From the NCBI GenBank assembly GCA_002392265.1, contig DGGP01000025.1:1-61924 (forward strand): 61,924 nucleotides of DNA, in the 5' to 3' direction. Each line of letters opens with the position of its first letter. Position 1 is the first letter of the stretch. This document shows positions 42,842-51,295 of the stretch, in pieces. Origin of the DNA: Firmicutes bacterium UBA3871. GTDB taxonomy: Bacteria > Bacillota > Clostridia > Peptostreptococcales > Anaerovoracaceae. Below the pieces are notes generated by a model. It had not been told where the DNA came from and made no database searches. It saw only the letters and a list, made by a program, of their open reading frames with translations. A program made the position numbers and the translations under genes.

Positions 42842-44653
42842 TTATCTTACTAAATTAACCAGTTCTTCAAGAAGCGTATCGGATGTGGTGATAACTCTTG
42901 AGTTTGCCTGGAAGCCACGCTCTGCAAAGATCATTTCGGTAAACTCTGCTGCGAGGTCAACATTGGACATTTCGAGGGATGAAGCCTTGAGTGATCCTGT
43001 ACCGTTGTTTCCCGGAACGGAGATTGTTGCTGCACCGGAGTTAGCGGAGATTGTGTAATAACCGCTGCCTGCTTCGAGCAGACCGTCCTGGTTTGTGAAT
43101 GTTGCAAGTGCGAGCTGACCGATTGTGTAGATTGTACCGTCGCCTGAAGATACATTACCGAGCTTTGTGTTAACAAGTGACTGGAGGTCGAGCTTGTTGA
43201 ACTTCTTTGTATCGAGGTCTAAAGTAATGTTTCCGAGAGTGATTGTGCTCTGTCCGGAAGTCCATGTTCCTTCTACCTTCTGCTCTTCACCGCCCTTGTT
43301 GTAAACGCTTGCTGTGATTGTTGCGTTCTTTGCCGTAACGGTACCGAGGCTCATGCCCTTTGCGAGGTTTGCTTCATAGTAGTCCTTTGGAACTGTGAAT
43401 ACTACGTTCTGAGTAACGCCCGAACCGGAGAACGGTGTAGGAACGCTTGCTGTGATTTCGTAGTTTGCTCCGTTTAATACGGATGTGCAGGTCACGTCTC
43501 TGATGTTGCCGGTTGCGTCTGTGTAAGTCAGCTTGTTGTCAGCCGGTGTGAACTTGAGCTCGCCGTTTAATGCTGTGGATGAACCGGACTCTACCTTCAG
43601 AGTTGCGCCTACTGAAGCGCCTGTGAAGCTTGCATCGAGACCGAGGTCTGTTGCTGTCTTGTTAACTGCTACGAGGTTGCCGCTTGCATCCTTTACGGAC
43701 CAAACGCTTGTGCCTGCGCCGTCACCTGCAGCTGTGCAGGTTAATGTGTAGGTTCCCTTGTCGGAGCCTGTGATTGTGAACATTGCATCACTGAACTTTG
43801 CTGCGTTGCCTGTGCCTGCTGCTTCATAAGGAGCAGTGCCTGTAAGTGTGATGCCTGTATCGGAAGCGCCGATGATGTTTGCGCTCTTGTAGGTGAGGCC
43901 GTCTTCGCCGGCAGTCTGTACTGTTACAGGAATCTCAGCGCCTGTTGCTGTGTCGGTCGGCTTTACAAGTGCGCCGCCGCTTGTCTTAACTTCTGTGATG
44001 TTTACGGAACCGCTGTAGTTGGTACCTGCTGCGATTGAAGTGTTTGCTACCCAGCTGGTGCCGGAAGTAAGGTTCATCTGTGGTGCACCTTCCTGAATTG
44101 CAGTGATTGCGCCTGTGGAACCGATGGAAATCGAAGTGAGTTCCTTTAACTTTTCAGGTGCTACAGAGATTGCTTCGAGTGAAGATGTTGTTGTAGTGCC
44201 GTCTTCGCCGAGCTGTACAACGCCCTGATCGTTCATTGTGAGGCCCAGAGCCTTGTTACCGTTTCCGTCAACGAGGTTGCCCTGAACATCGAAATATAAA
44301 TTACCCAGTCTTGTATAGAGTGTGTTACCGGAGGAGTCCTGTACAGGCAGGAAGCCGTCGCCGTTGATGTAAACGTCGAGCGATCTGTCTGTAGTTGCGG
44401 AACCGCCTCTTGTCATCAGTACGTCGATTGTTCCGAGAGATGCACCGTAACCGAGCTGGCTTGCATTGGTACCACCCTGAGTGGTGGTTGGTGCGGAAGC
44501 TCCTGCGTAATTCTGATAGAATACGTCAGAGAAGGTTACTCTGGATGATTTGAAACCGTAGGTGTTAACGTTGGAAACGTTGTTACCGATGGTGTCCATC
44601 TTTGTCTGGTGTACTGATAAACCGCTAACTGCTGAATACATGGATGCTAACAT
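42842..44653 (-). CDS. flgE: Flagellar hook protein FlgE
   Basis: 603 residues, longer than the ~400 typical of Enterobacteria. The N-terminal MLASMYSAVSGLSVHQTKMD and NNVSNVNTYGFKSSRV motifs, the INGDGFLPVQDSSG core near 100, and the C-terminal EMIFAERGFQANSRVITT helix are all present. The middle (about 180-480) is a Thr/Gly/Ala-rich beta insertion, typical of surface-exposed hook domains. The start at 44653 follows AAAGGAG; an upstream in-frame ATG overlaps that site. An unusual structured leader (44675-44783) lies directly upstream. Confidence 0.95.
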   Translation of the reverse strand: MLASMYSAVSGLSVHQTKMDTIGNNVSNVNTYGFKSSRVTFSDVFYQNYAGASAPTTTQGGTNASQLGYGASLGTIDVLMTRGGSATTDRSLDVYINGDGFLPVQDSSGNTLYTRLGNLYFDVQGNLVDGNGNKALGLTMNDQGVVQLGEDGTTTTSSLEAISVAPEKLKELTSISIGSTGAITAIQEGAPQMNLTSGTSWVANTSIAAGTNYSGSVNITEVKTSGGALVKPTDTATGAEIPVTVQTAGEDGLTYKSANIIGASDTGITLTGTAPYEAAGTGNAAKFSDAMFTITGSDKGTYTLTCTAAGDGAGTSVWSVKDASGNLVAVNKTATDLGLDASFTGASVGATLKVESGSSTALNGELKFTPADNKLTYTDATGNIRDVTCTSVLNGANYEITASVPTPFSGSGVTQNVVFTVPKDYYEANLAKGMSLGTVTAKNATITASVYNKGGEEQKVEGTWTSGQSTITLGNITLDLDTKKFNKLDLQSLVNTKLGNVSSGDGTIYTIGQLALATFTNQDGLLEAGSGYYTISANSGAATISVPGNNGTGSLKASSLEMSNVDLAAEFTEMIFAERGFQANSRVITTSDTLLEELVNLVR

Positions 44654-44674
44654 ATTAAATTCTCCTTTCAATAT

Positions 44675-44783
44675 GGCGCCGCTTTTGTGGAACCGTCTGT
44701 CGTTCGGGTTCCGTAGCTTCCTTGAAAGGTCCAGCTACATAAAGCGTCGGGATTCAATGTCCCTACTATATGAATAAGGCGCC
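44675..44783 (-). promoter_or_regulatory. Candidate multi-helix RNA leader of flgE
   Basis: Minus strand, in order: GGCGCC, hairpin GGGA-7-TCCC (44763-44749), hairpin GTAGCT...AGCTAC with an inner CCTT/AAGG (44738-44713), hairpin GGAACC-12-GGTTCC (44712-44689), then GGCGCC again (44680-44675), which can pair with the first. The outer stem ends about 6 nt before the flgE Shine-Dalgarno AAAGGAG. The first arm lies in the last codons of the upstream gene. The architecture resembles a junction-type regulatory RNA; no known class was recognised. Confidence 0.5.
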
Positions 44784-45191
44784 GTCGATGTGGGTAAAAA
44801 CATTCTCCTTCATTTCGTTTTTGTCCACAACTGTAATAACTGTTCTGTTTGGTGCATTTACTATAAATGCGGATTCGTTCATCACAACTAAAGCTTCTTT
44901 GATTCCCTTCTGGCTCGCTCTGCTGCAGGCCTCACCTAATTTTTCAACGTCTGCGGTTGTGAGGCTGATGTTTCTTTGCTGTGTCCTCAATGCTGCATGC
45001 TTTGAAAAAGATACTTCTTCGTTTCCGATGTATCTCTGATCGAGTAAATTCTTAAACTGACTGTCCTGTGGCTGATTGTTTGCATTTCCGGTAACCCCGG
45101 TAGTTGCCCCTGTGGTCTGTCCGATTCGCTCTGCCTGGCGTATCATCGCGTCCTGAGTAAAGTTGTATTTGTTGATTATCTGGTCAGACAT
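44766..45191 (-). CDS. TIGR02530-type flagellar operon protein
   Basis: 141 residues. The C-terminal ~85 match the flagellar-operon family found between flgD and flgE in Bacillota: SFSKHAALRTQQRNISL, LGEACSRASQKGIKEALVV and NAPNRTVITVVDKNEMKENVF (split at the VVD turn). The N-terminal ~50 residues are Thr/Asn/Gln-rich and probably flexible. Its function is unknown; the fixed position suggests a hook-assembly aid. The 3' end contributes one arm of the flgE leader element. Confidence 0.88.
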   Translation of the reverse strand: MSDQIINKYNFTQDAMIRQAERIGQTTGATTGVTGNANNQPQDSQFKNLLDQRYIGNEEVSFSKHAALRTQQRNISLTTADVEKLGEACSRASQKGIKEALVVMNESAFIVNAPNRTVITVVDKNEMKENVFTHIDGALFI

Positions 45192-45220
45192 CCTTTTCTA
45201 CCCTGTTAATAATCCCTTTC

Positions 45221-45880
45221 CTACTCGCTGTCTTCTGCAATCCGCTGCGATGCGGCGCTCTGACCTGCAAGTATCTCAGCGTCCGTTGTTACTGCTGCCT
45301 GATTCTGCTGAGTCTGATCTGCTGCGGCCTGTGACTGTGTCTGTGCCTGCTCGCTTTCCTGATCGTTTCTCAGTACTTCTCTGACTGCGTCCGTAACAGC
45401 TTCTGCTACCGATGCGGCTTGGTTAGCCGTCTCACCGAGGCTCATTACACTGCTGAGATCGTATTGCTCGCCGTTCATGATAACCTTTGGTGAACCTTCA
45501 TAGAAAGTAACTCCGCTGATTGTTCCGTTAATCGTTTTGATATTTCCTTCTCCGTCATCAACCGCGAGTGTTGCTTCCTTTCCAATCATCGACATGCTGT
45601 AGGTTGAAAGCGTCATCTGCTGGAGGTTTTCAAAACCGCTCGATACAGATTGTGCCATCTCGCTTACTGCCTGAATCATGGTGTACTGCGATAACTGATT
45701 GATGTACTCCGATGTGTCCATGGTACTTCCGATATCCTGATTTTTCATCTGCTCTACCATAAGCATCAGGAAGTCGTTCATATCAAGGTCATGCTTGCCC
45801 TTGGCTGTCGATGTTGTTGTCTGGGTCGTGCCGGTGGTCGTCTGTCCGACTCCGTACATGTAACTAGTGTCTAATGACAT
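45221..45880 (-). CDS. flgD: Flagellar hook-capping protein FlgD
   Basis: 219 residues. The N-terminal region carries the family motif LDMNDFLMLMVEQMKNQD (near 32-49) and NQLSQYTMIQAVSEM. The segment STYSMSMIGKEATLAVDDGEG (near 92-112, here split at IGKEA) opens the cap domain. The C-terminal ~65 residues are Gln/Ala-rich and low-complexity, in place of the extended Ig/tudor part seen in larger FlgD. It acts as scaffold for hook polymerisation. It lies 23 nt after fliK. Confidence 0.92.
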   Translation of the reverse strand: MSLDTSYMYGVGQTTTGTTQTTTSTAKGKHDLDMNDFLMLMVEQMKNQDIGSTMDTSEYINQLSQYTMIQAVSEMAQSVSSGFENLQQMTLSTYSMSMIGKEATLAVDDGEGNIKTINGTISGVTFYEGSPKVIMNGEQYDLSSVMSLGETANQAASVAEAVTDAVREVLRNDQESEQAQTQSQAAADQTQQNQAAVTTDAEILAGQSAASQRIAEDSE

Positions 45881-45903
45881 TTCACTTCTCCTTTCTGCGG
45901 TGG

Positions 45904-47391
45904 CTATGCAAGATAATCCATCATGCGCATCTGCTCTCTCAGCATACGAACCGTTTCATCCGCTTCGTCTGAAGCTTCCTGCTCGTTTGCGAAGGATCGA
46001 TGTGCATTTTGGGAGTGGTTTGAACCATGATTTTCACGCTGTGCTCCTTCTTTGTTTACATCCACACCGCTGTTAAAATCGTAAGCGTTTGTGGCTGAAA
46101 CCGGAGTATCCTGCCCGGCTGTCGCTGCGTTTTGAACCTGAACGCCGTCCACATTTATATTGGACATTCCCAGGGCCTTAACCAGTCCGTCAACCTGACT
46201 GAGGAGCATTCTGTGAGTTTCAGGATTCGCTGCTGCGATGCTGATTGTTACCTTTGCGCCTTCGCGTACCAGCTTTACGCTGATTTCGCCGAGGCCTTCA
46301 GGCTTAAGCTGCATCGTGAACTCTTCTTTTCCGGCGGATATCGCTTTTTCTACACCGTCTGCAACCTGCACATAAGCCGGTCTGCTTCGGTAAGCTTCTG
46401 CGCTTTCCTGCGGAGCGGAAGGCTCTGCTACCATCTCACTGCTCTGAAGTGCTTCATGTAGATGTTTGGCCGAAACATCTGCAAAATTCTGTTGCTGCTC
46501 GTCTGCTGTCTGTGTCTTTGCAGGGACCACTCTCTCCAAACCTTGCGCTTTTGCTGCCTTTATGGCTTCGCTCTTTACTTCGCCGGCTTCCGGTTTAACG
46601 GCAGCCTTTGTGATGTCTGCGATTTCGGTTTTTTCGAAAGTACCTGCCAAATCCGATTTTGGCTCAGGTATGGTAGGCCGGTCAGCTTTCACTTTTTCTT
46701 CACTTTTGAGAGTTGCAACTGTCTCAAGTGATTCAAGTGGTTCAGGCATTTCTGTGCTGCTTGCCTGAGGCTGCTGCGTTTCATGTGTACCTTGTACACT
46801 GCGCAATTTTTCTACCGTGTTTACCTGTGCTTCGCCTGTGGTAGTTTTTTCATTCTTCATTACTTCAAACTCTTTCGCAATAGGCTCTGCCTTTACTTCT
46901 TTCTGAGTTTGAGCTCTTTCGGTTTCCACCTCAAGCTTTACCGGTTCTGCCGATTTCATCGGCTGCGATGTCTGAACTTCCGTAACTGCCGTTTCTACCT
47001 CCGGAGCCGTGGCTACCATGCTTTCCTGCATCGGTTTGACGCTTTGTGAAAGCTGCGCCAGCTCTGCTGCCTGAAGGAAAGGTAATTCTTTCTGTTCATC
47101 ATCGCTGTCTGTTTGTGCCGTCAGGATATCCGTACACTGCAAACCTTGCACCGCGGTTCCTATCGGAATCGGTATCTGCATCGGTATGCTTTCGTACAGC
47201 TTTGACGTGAGCAAACTGTTGGCATTGAACGCTTCAGAAACAGGAGATCCCGTATCTGTCATCATACCCATCAGCATCGATTGGAAATCCAAACCGCCGC
47301 TGCCGGATAGATTCAGGATACTGTCAGAGGTCTGAGCGTTCATACCTGATCCTGTACCAAGTACAGCAATCATGTTAGTGCTCATATCCAT
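45904..47391 (-). CDS. fliK: Flagellar hook-length control protein FliK
   Basis: 495 residues. The long N-terminal ruler part (about 60-330) is Glu/Val/Thr/Ala-rich, poorly conserved and probably unfolded. The C-terminal domain (about 355-440) has the family core FTMQLKPEGLGEISVKLV, ITVSIAA-like VTISIAAANPETHRMLLSQV and LVKALGMSNINVDGVQV. FliK measures hook length and triggers the FlhB switch. Start with GGAGG 8 nt ahead. Confidence 0.93.
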   Translation of the reverse strand: MDMSTNMIAVLGTGSGMNAQTSDSILNLSGSGGLDFQSMLMGMMTDTGSPVSEAFNANSLLTSKLYESIPMQIPIPIGTAVQGLQCTDILTAQTDSDDEQKELPFLQAAELAQLSQSVKPMQESMVATAPEVETAVTEVQTSQPMKSAEPVKLEVETERAQTQKEVKAEPIAKEFEVMKNEKTTTGEAQVNTVEKLRSVQGTHETQQPQASSTEMPEPLESLETVATLKSEEKVKADRPTIPEPKSDLAGTFEKTEIADITKAAVKPEAGEVKSEAIKAAKAQGLERVVPAKTQTADEQQQNFADVSAKHLHEALQSSEMVAEPSAPQESAEAYRSRPAYVQVADGVEKAISAGKEEFTMQLKPEGLGEISVKLVREGAKVTISIAAANPETHRMLLSQVDGLVKALGMSNINVDGVQVQNAATAGQDTPVSATNAYDFNSGVDVNKEGAQRENHGSNHSQNAHRSFANEQEASDEADETVRMLREQMRMMDYLA

Positions 47392-47489
47392 CCTTGCACC
47401 TCCTTTCCGTATTTAGTTTTTACTAGAATATAATAACCCTTTTAGTGCAACTATCGTGCAATAAATCGGGATATTAACTTAATAAATTT

Positions 47490-47939
47490 TCATTCCTCGC
47501 GAGATTGGCTTTCTCTGGCTGAAATGAACTCTTCAATCTCCCTTTCCGTAGCCTTTCTGTTTTCCTCCAGATAAGCTTTGTACTGGTTTTCCTTGAGGAT
47601 TTCAAGAGAGCGATGTTCTTTCTTTGCATCCGCTATTCTGTCTATCTGCTTTTCACGCTCCATATTGAGCTCTATCAGTCTGCGCTCCGCTTTCTTTATA
47701 TCTTCGCGCAGCTTGTCAATGTAGTTTTGATATGTCTGGCATTCCGTAGGCGATATCGATTCTGCGAGCTGCTCTGCAAAGCGCTCGCCCGCACTTCGAA
47801 GCTCTGTATTCAGTCTCCCGATTTCCAGTTCTACCTGATGCATCTCTGCCAGTATCATGGAAAGTCTTTGCATTTCGCTTTCGAGAATCTGATGTTTATA
47901 TGTGAGCAGCTTTTCAAGATTGAATTTGAATTTCTTCAT
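47490..47939 (-). CDS. fliJ: Flagellar export chaperone FliJ
   Basis: 149 residues, almost entirely charged coiled coil (KFKFNLEKLLTYKHQILES at the start, then ELEIGRLNTELRSAG-like heptads and AERRLIELNMEREKQIDRI). The N-terminal FxFxLEkLLxyk pattern is typical. It works with FliI and FlhA in export. The ribosome site is weak, so coupling to fliI (26 nt upstream) is likely. Confidence 0.9.
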   Translation of the reverse strand: MKKFKFNLEKLLTYKHQILESEMQRLSMILAEMHQVELEIGRLNTELRSAGERFAEQLAESISPTECQTYQNYIDKLREDIKKAERRLIELNMEREKQIDRIADAKKEHRSLEILKENQYKAYLEENRKATEREIEEFISARESQSREE

Positions 47940-47965
47940 GCTTGTAAATTTGATATAATATTATC

Positions 47966-49270
47966 CTACTCAACAGCATTTTTCATCAGCTGCACAGTAT
48001 CGTCATAGGCCACCTTTTCATCTGTCGCCTGACAGAGAAAAGCGTTGATATTCTTGATGCGCCCGAGCGCCTCATCGAGCTCCGGATTGCTGCCGCTCTT
48101 GTACGCGCCTATGCTGACCAGGTCGTAGTTTTCTTCGTAGGTCGCCATATAGTTTCTGAGGCGGTTTGCCGCAGCCTTTTGTTCGGGAGTCACGATGTCA
48201 TTCATCAGTCGTGATACGCTGCCCAGTATATCAATTGCCGGATAATGGTTCCTTGAAGCAATTTTTCTGGAGAGAACTATATGTCCGTCTATGATACCTC
48301 TGACTGTATCCGATATGGGCTCGTTAACATCGTCACCCTCTACGAGAACGGTGTATATCCCTGTAATTGAACCTTTTTCAAAGTTTCCGGTTCGCTCGAG
48401 CAGCTTTGGCATCGAGCTGTAGATGCTCGGTGTGTAACCTCTTGCAACAGGCGGCTCGCCCGTCGCAAGTCCGATTTCACGCTGTGCCATCGCAAATCTC
48501 GTGAGCGAATCCATCATCAGCAGGACATCTTTGCCCTTGTCCTTGAAATATTCAGCTACCGTTGTCGCCGTTTGCGCGCATTTCATTCGCTGCAGCGCAG
48601 GCTGATCGGAAGTCGCCACAACCAGAACCGAACGTTCCATGCCTTCGGGACCGAGGTCTCTTTCGATGAACTCTCGAACTTCTCTGCCTCGCTCGCCTAC
48701 AAGGGCTATGACATTCACATCCGCCTTTACGTTGCGTGCTACCATACCCATCAGGGTACTCTTTCCAACACCCGAGCCTGCAAATATTCCCATACGCTGC
48801 CCCTTGCCTATTGTGAGCAGGCCGTCTATCGGTCTGATTCCGAACTCGAGTATGTCATGTATTCTCGGTCTCGTCAGCGGGTTTGCCGCCTGAGACTGTA
48901 TTTCGTATCTGGTGCTTGCTTCAATCTCGGGGCCACCGTCGAGCGGCTGTCCGAGAGCGTCTATTACTCTGCCTATCAGGTTGTCGCTGACACCCACCTT
49001 CAGGCATGTTCCCATTGATTCGACGAAGTTTCCGACTCCTATTCCGCCGGTTTCTTCAAACGGCATCAAAAGAACGCTGTTGTTTTTGAATCCAACTGCC
49101 TCGGCGTAGGTGAACTTTTTGAAGTCATCAGAGTATATCTTGCAAAGGTCGCCCATCTTGCAAACAGGACCGATGGATTCAATCATCATTCCGATGACTT
49201 TATCTATCTTTCCGAATGTTTTGCACGTTTCTGCCGTCTGTATCCTCTGAATATATCTGGAAAAGTCCAT
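47966..49270 (-). CDS. fliI: Flagellum-specific ATPase FliI
   Basis: 434 residues, homologous to F1-ATPase beta. The Walker A is FAGSGVGKSTLMGM near 163, Walker B DVLLMMDSLTRFAMAQREI near 245-262, and the family segments GLATGEPPVARGYTPSIYSSMPKLLERTG (split after GYTPS) follow. It energises and delivers export substrates with FliH and FliJ. Its start codon overlaps the fliH stop (TAATG). Confidence 0.97.
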   Translation of the reverse strand: MDFSRYIQRIQTAETCKTFGKIDKVIGMMIESIGPVCKMGDLCKIYSDDFKKFTYAEAVGFKNNSVLLMPFEETGGIGVGNFVESMGTCLKVGVSDNLIGRVIDALGQPLDGGPEIEASTRYEIQSQAANPLTRPRIHDILEFGIRPIDGLLTIGKGQRMGIFAGSGVGKSTLMGMVARNVKADVNVIALVGERGREVREFIERDLGPEGMERSVLVVATSDQPALQRMKCAQTATTVAEYFKDKGKDVLLMMDSLTRFAMAQREIGLATGEPPVARGYTPSIYSSMPKLLERTGNFEKGSITGIYTVLVEGDDVNEPISDTVRGIIDGHIVLSRKIASRNHYPAIDILGSVSRLMNDIVTPEQKAAANRLRNYMATYEENYDLVSIGAYKSGSNPELDEALGRIKNINAFLCQATDEKVAYDDTVQLMKNAVE

Positions 49271-50127
49271 TAATCCTCCTCCGCCGGATTATCATAGTCT
49301 TCGGTTGCTTCATACAGCCTTTCCAGCTGACCGGAAACAGCCGCATCTATGAGGCCGTCCTCCGTTTCTACCTGGAAGGTTTCTTCGACTCCGTCACTCG
49401 GAACCACCACGAGCTTTATATTCGGAAGCAGTTCCTTTATGCGCTGGCGTGTCTTGCGATCCACCTTTGCATCCAGAGTCATATTGTAGTCTGAAAGTAT
49501 CACCTTTACCGCAGTTTCATTCTCTTTGACTATGTCTTCGATCATTCTCGGAACGGCGTCCGGATCCACCTTTATCTGCTGTCGCATTACCTTTTTGGCT
49601 ACTTCAAAAGCAAGCTTTAAGATTTCGCCCTCTTCCTCGCGGCAGGTCTGCATGCGTTCCATTTGCAGCATCTCAATAAAGTATGCAATCTCGTCCATGC
49701 TGTCCTTTGCCTTTTCGAGGACTGTGTTTTCGCCATCGGCAAGGCCTTTGTTGTAGCCCATATTGTAGCCGTTTCTCTCGGCTTCGTCGGTGATGTTTCT
49801 GCTCTTCATCTGAGCCTGAGCTATAATCGACGCCGCCTCGTCTTCGGCTTGTCTTCGTATGGCTTTGGCATCCTCGAGGGCCTCTTCGATCTTTGAATCG
49901 TAAATCTGCTCACTCGTATTTGCCTCTGCCTGCGCTTTCGCCTTTGCGAGCTCTGCTTCGAGCTCTGCGATTCTGGCGTTCATCAATTCCTCGCGCCGTA
50001 CTCTGTCAGCATCGCTAACCTCGGCACCGGATTCTGCTGTTGCAGAGCGGGAATCATTCAGCGCTCTTTGTATATTTGATTGTCCCGGTACGACCACGAC
50101 TGAGCGGGCCTTTACTATACTAGGCAA
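49270..50127 (-). CDS. fliH: Flagellar assembly protein FliH
   Basis: 285 residues. A long Ala/Glu coiled coil (about 45-110, EAELAKAKAQAEANTSEQ) leads to the conserved C-terminal half: RNGYNMGYNKGLADGE, LKLAFEVAKKVMRQQIKVDPD and ILSDYNMTLDAKVDR. FliH binds and regulates FliI. Overlaps fliG by 8 nt and fliI by 1 nt, the usual tight packing. Confidence 0.94.
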   Translation of the reverse strand: MPSIVKARSVVVVPGQSNIQRALNDSRSATAESGAEVSDADRVRREELMNARIAELEAELAKAKAQAEANTSEQIYDSKIEEALEDAKAIRRQAEDEAASIIAQAQMKSRNITDEAERNGYNMGYNKGLADGENTVLEKAKDSMDEIAYFIEMLQMERMQTCREEEGEILKLAFEVAKKVMRQQIKVDPDAVPRMIEDIVKENETAVKVILSDYNMTLDAKVDRKTRQRIKELLPNIKLVVVPSDGVEETFQVETEDGLIDAAVSGQLERLYEATEDYDNPAEED

Positions 50128-51271
50128 TTACTTCGTCCTTTCCACCCTTCATGATGACGATTTCGCCCTCTTCCTCGAGACGTCTGATGATGCCTACGAT
50201 CTTTTGCTGAGCTTCCTCAACGTCACGAACACGGAGATTGTGGAGGTATTCCATTTCACTCTTTACTGTGTCAGCCATACGCTGCGACATGTTCGCAAAT
50301 ATGACGGCTGCAACGTCTTTGTTGGAGCCCTTGAGTGCGACAGCCATATCTTTGGTCTCGACTTCCCTGATAAATCTCTGGATAGAGAAGGAATCGAGTA
50401 CGATGATGTCTTCGAATACGAACATCCTCTTTCGAATTTCGTCTGTGAGCTTTGGATCCTTTCTCGACAGCTCGTCGAAAATGTACTTTTCCGAACCTCT
50501 GTCTACGGAATTCATTACCTCTGCAATGTAGTCGATACCGCCTACCTCCATCAGCTCTACCGAGATTACGGAGTCGAACTTTCTCTCGAGTATAATTTCT
50601 ACCTGCTTGATTATTTCAGGAGAAGTTCTGTCCATCTTTGCGATACGCTCTACTACCTCTATTCGAATGTCCTTTGGCAGCTCCGAAATTACCTGTGCAG
50701 CCTGTTCTGCTCTGGCATATGACAAAATCAGAGCGATAGTCTGCGGATGCTCGTTTACTATCATGTTCATGATATTCTTTGCATCTGCTTTTCTGATAAA
50801 TTCGAACGCCTTTGTTCTGATGCTCTTTGTTACACGTTCGAGCAGCTGGTTGCCCTGCTGCGGTCCGAACGCCTTTTCGAGTACGCTCTTTGCGTAGTTG
50901 ATACCACCCTCGAGGTAAACCTTTTGGGCAACACAAAGACCGTAAAACTCCTTGACAACCATGTCCGAAACTTCCGGTGAAACCGATTCGAGTCTGGTTA
51001 TCTCGTATGTGAGCTTTTCAACGTCTTCTTCAGGCAGGTTTCTGTAAATTGCGGCTGCAGCCTCATCGCCGAGTGCGATGATAATCTGAGCAGCCTTTTG
51101 CCTAGATGAAAGCTCTGCAACTTCTGAAAATCTGAGGCTTTTCCCGCTGAGGGATTTTGCCAAAGAATTTTCTTCAGTCTCTGCTGCTATAGGCGGTTCA
51201 GGATTTTCTCCCAGATCGAGAGCCGAAGGTTCTTCCTGGACTTCGCCTTTTTTGATTTTTTTCTTGGCCAT
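50120..51271 (-). CDS. fliG: Flagellar motor switch protein FliG
   Basis: 383 residues, longer than the usual ~335 because the conserved domain starts only near residue 54 (LSSRQKAAQIIIALGDEAA). The extra N-terminus is Lys-rich, then acidic (KKKIKKGEVQEE), and probably disordered. The middle domain has the NEHPQTIALILSYA motif near 175, and the C-terminal domain carries the MotA-facing charged helix (IRKRMFVFEDIIVLD and DMAVALKGSNKDV). It couples stator to rotor. Confidence 0.96.
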   Translation of the reverse strand: MAKKKIKKGEVQEEPSALDLGENPEPPIAAETEENSLAKSLSGKSLRFSEVAELSSRQKAAQIIIALGDEAAAAIYRNLPEEDVEKLTYEITRLESVSPEVSDMVVKEFYGLCVAQKVYLEGGINYAKSVLEKAFGPQQGNQLLERVTKSIRTKAFEFIRKADAKNIMNMIVNEHPQTIALILSYARAEQAAQVISELPKDIRIEVVERIAKMDRTSPEIIKQVEIILERKFDSVISVELMEVGGIDYIAEVMNSVDRGSEKYIFDELSRKDPKLTDEIRKRMFVFEDIIVLDSFSIQRFIREVETKDMAVALKGSNKDVAAVIFANMSQRMADTVKSEMEYLHNLRVRDVEEAQQKIVGIIRRLEEEGEIVIMKGGKDEVIA

Positions 51272-51295
51272 AATTTACCTCTGACTAAAAACTAA

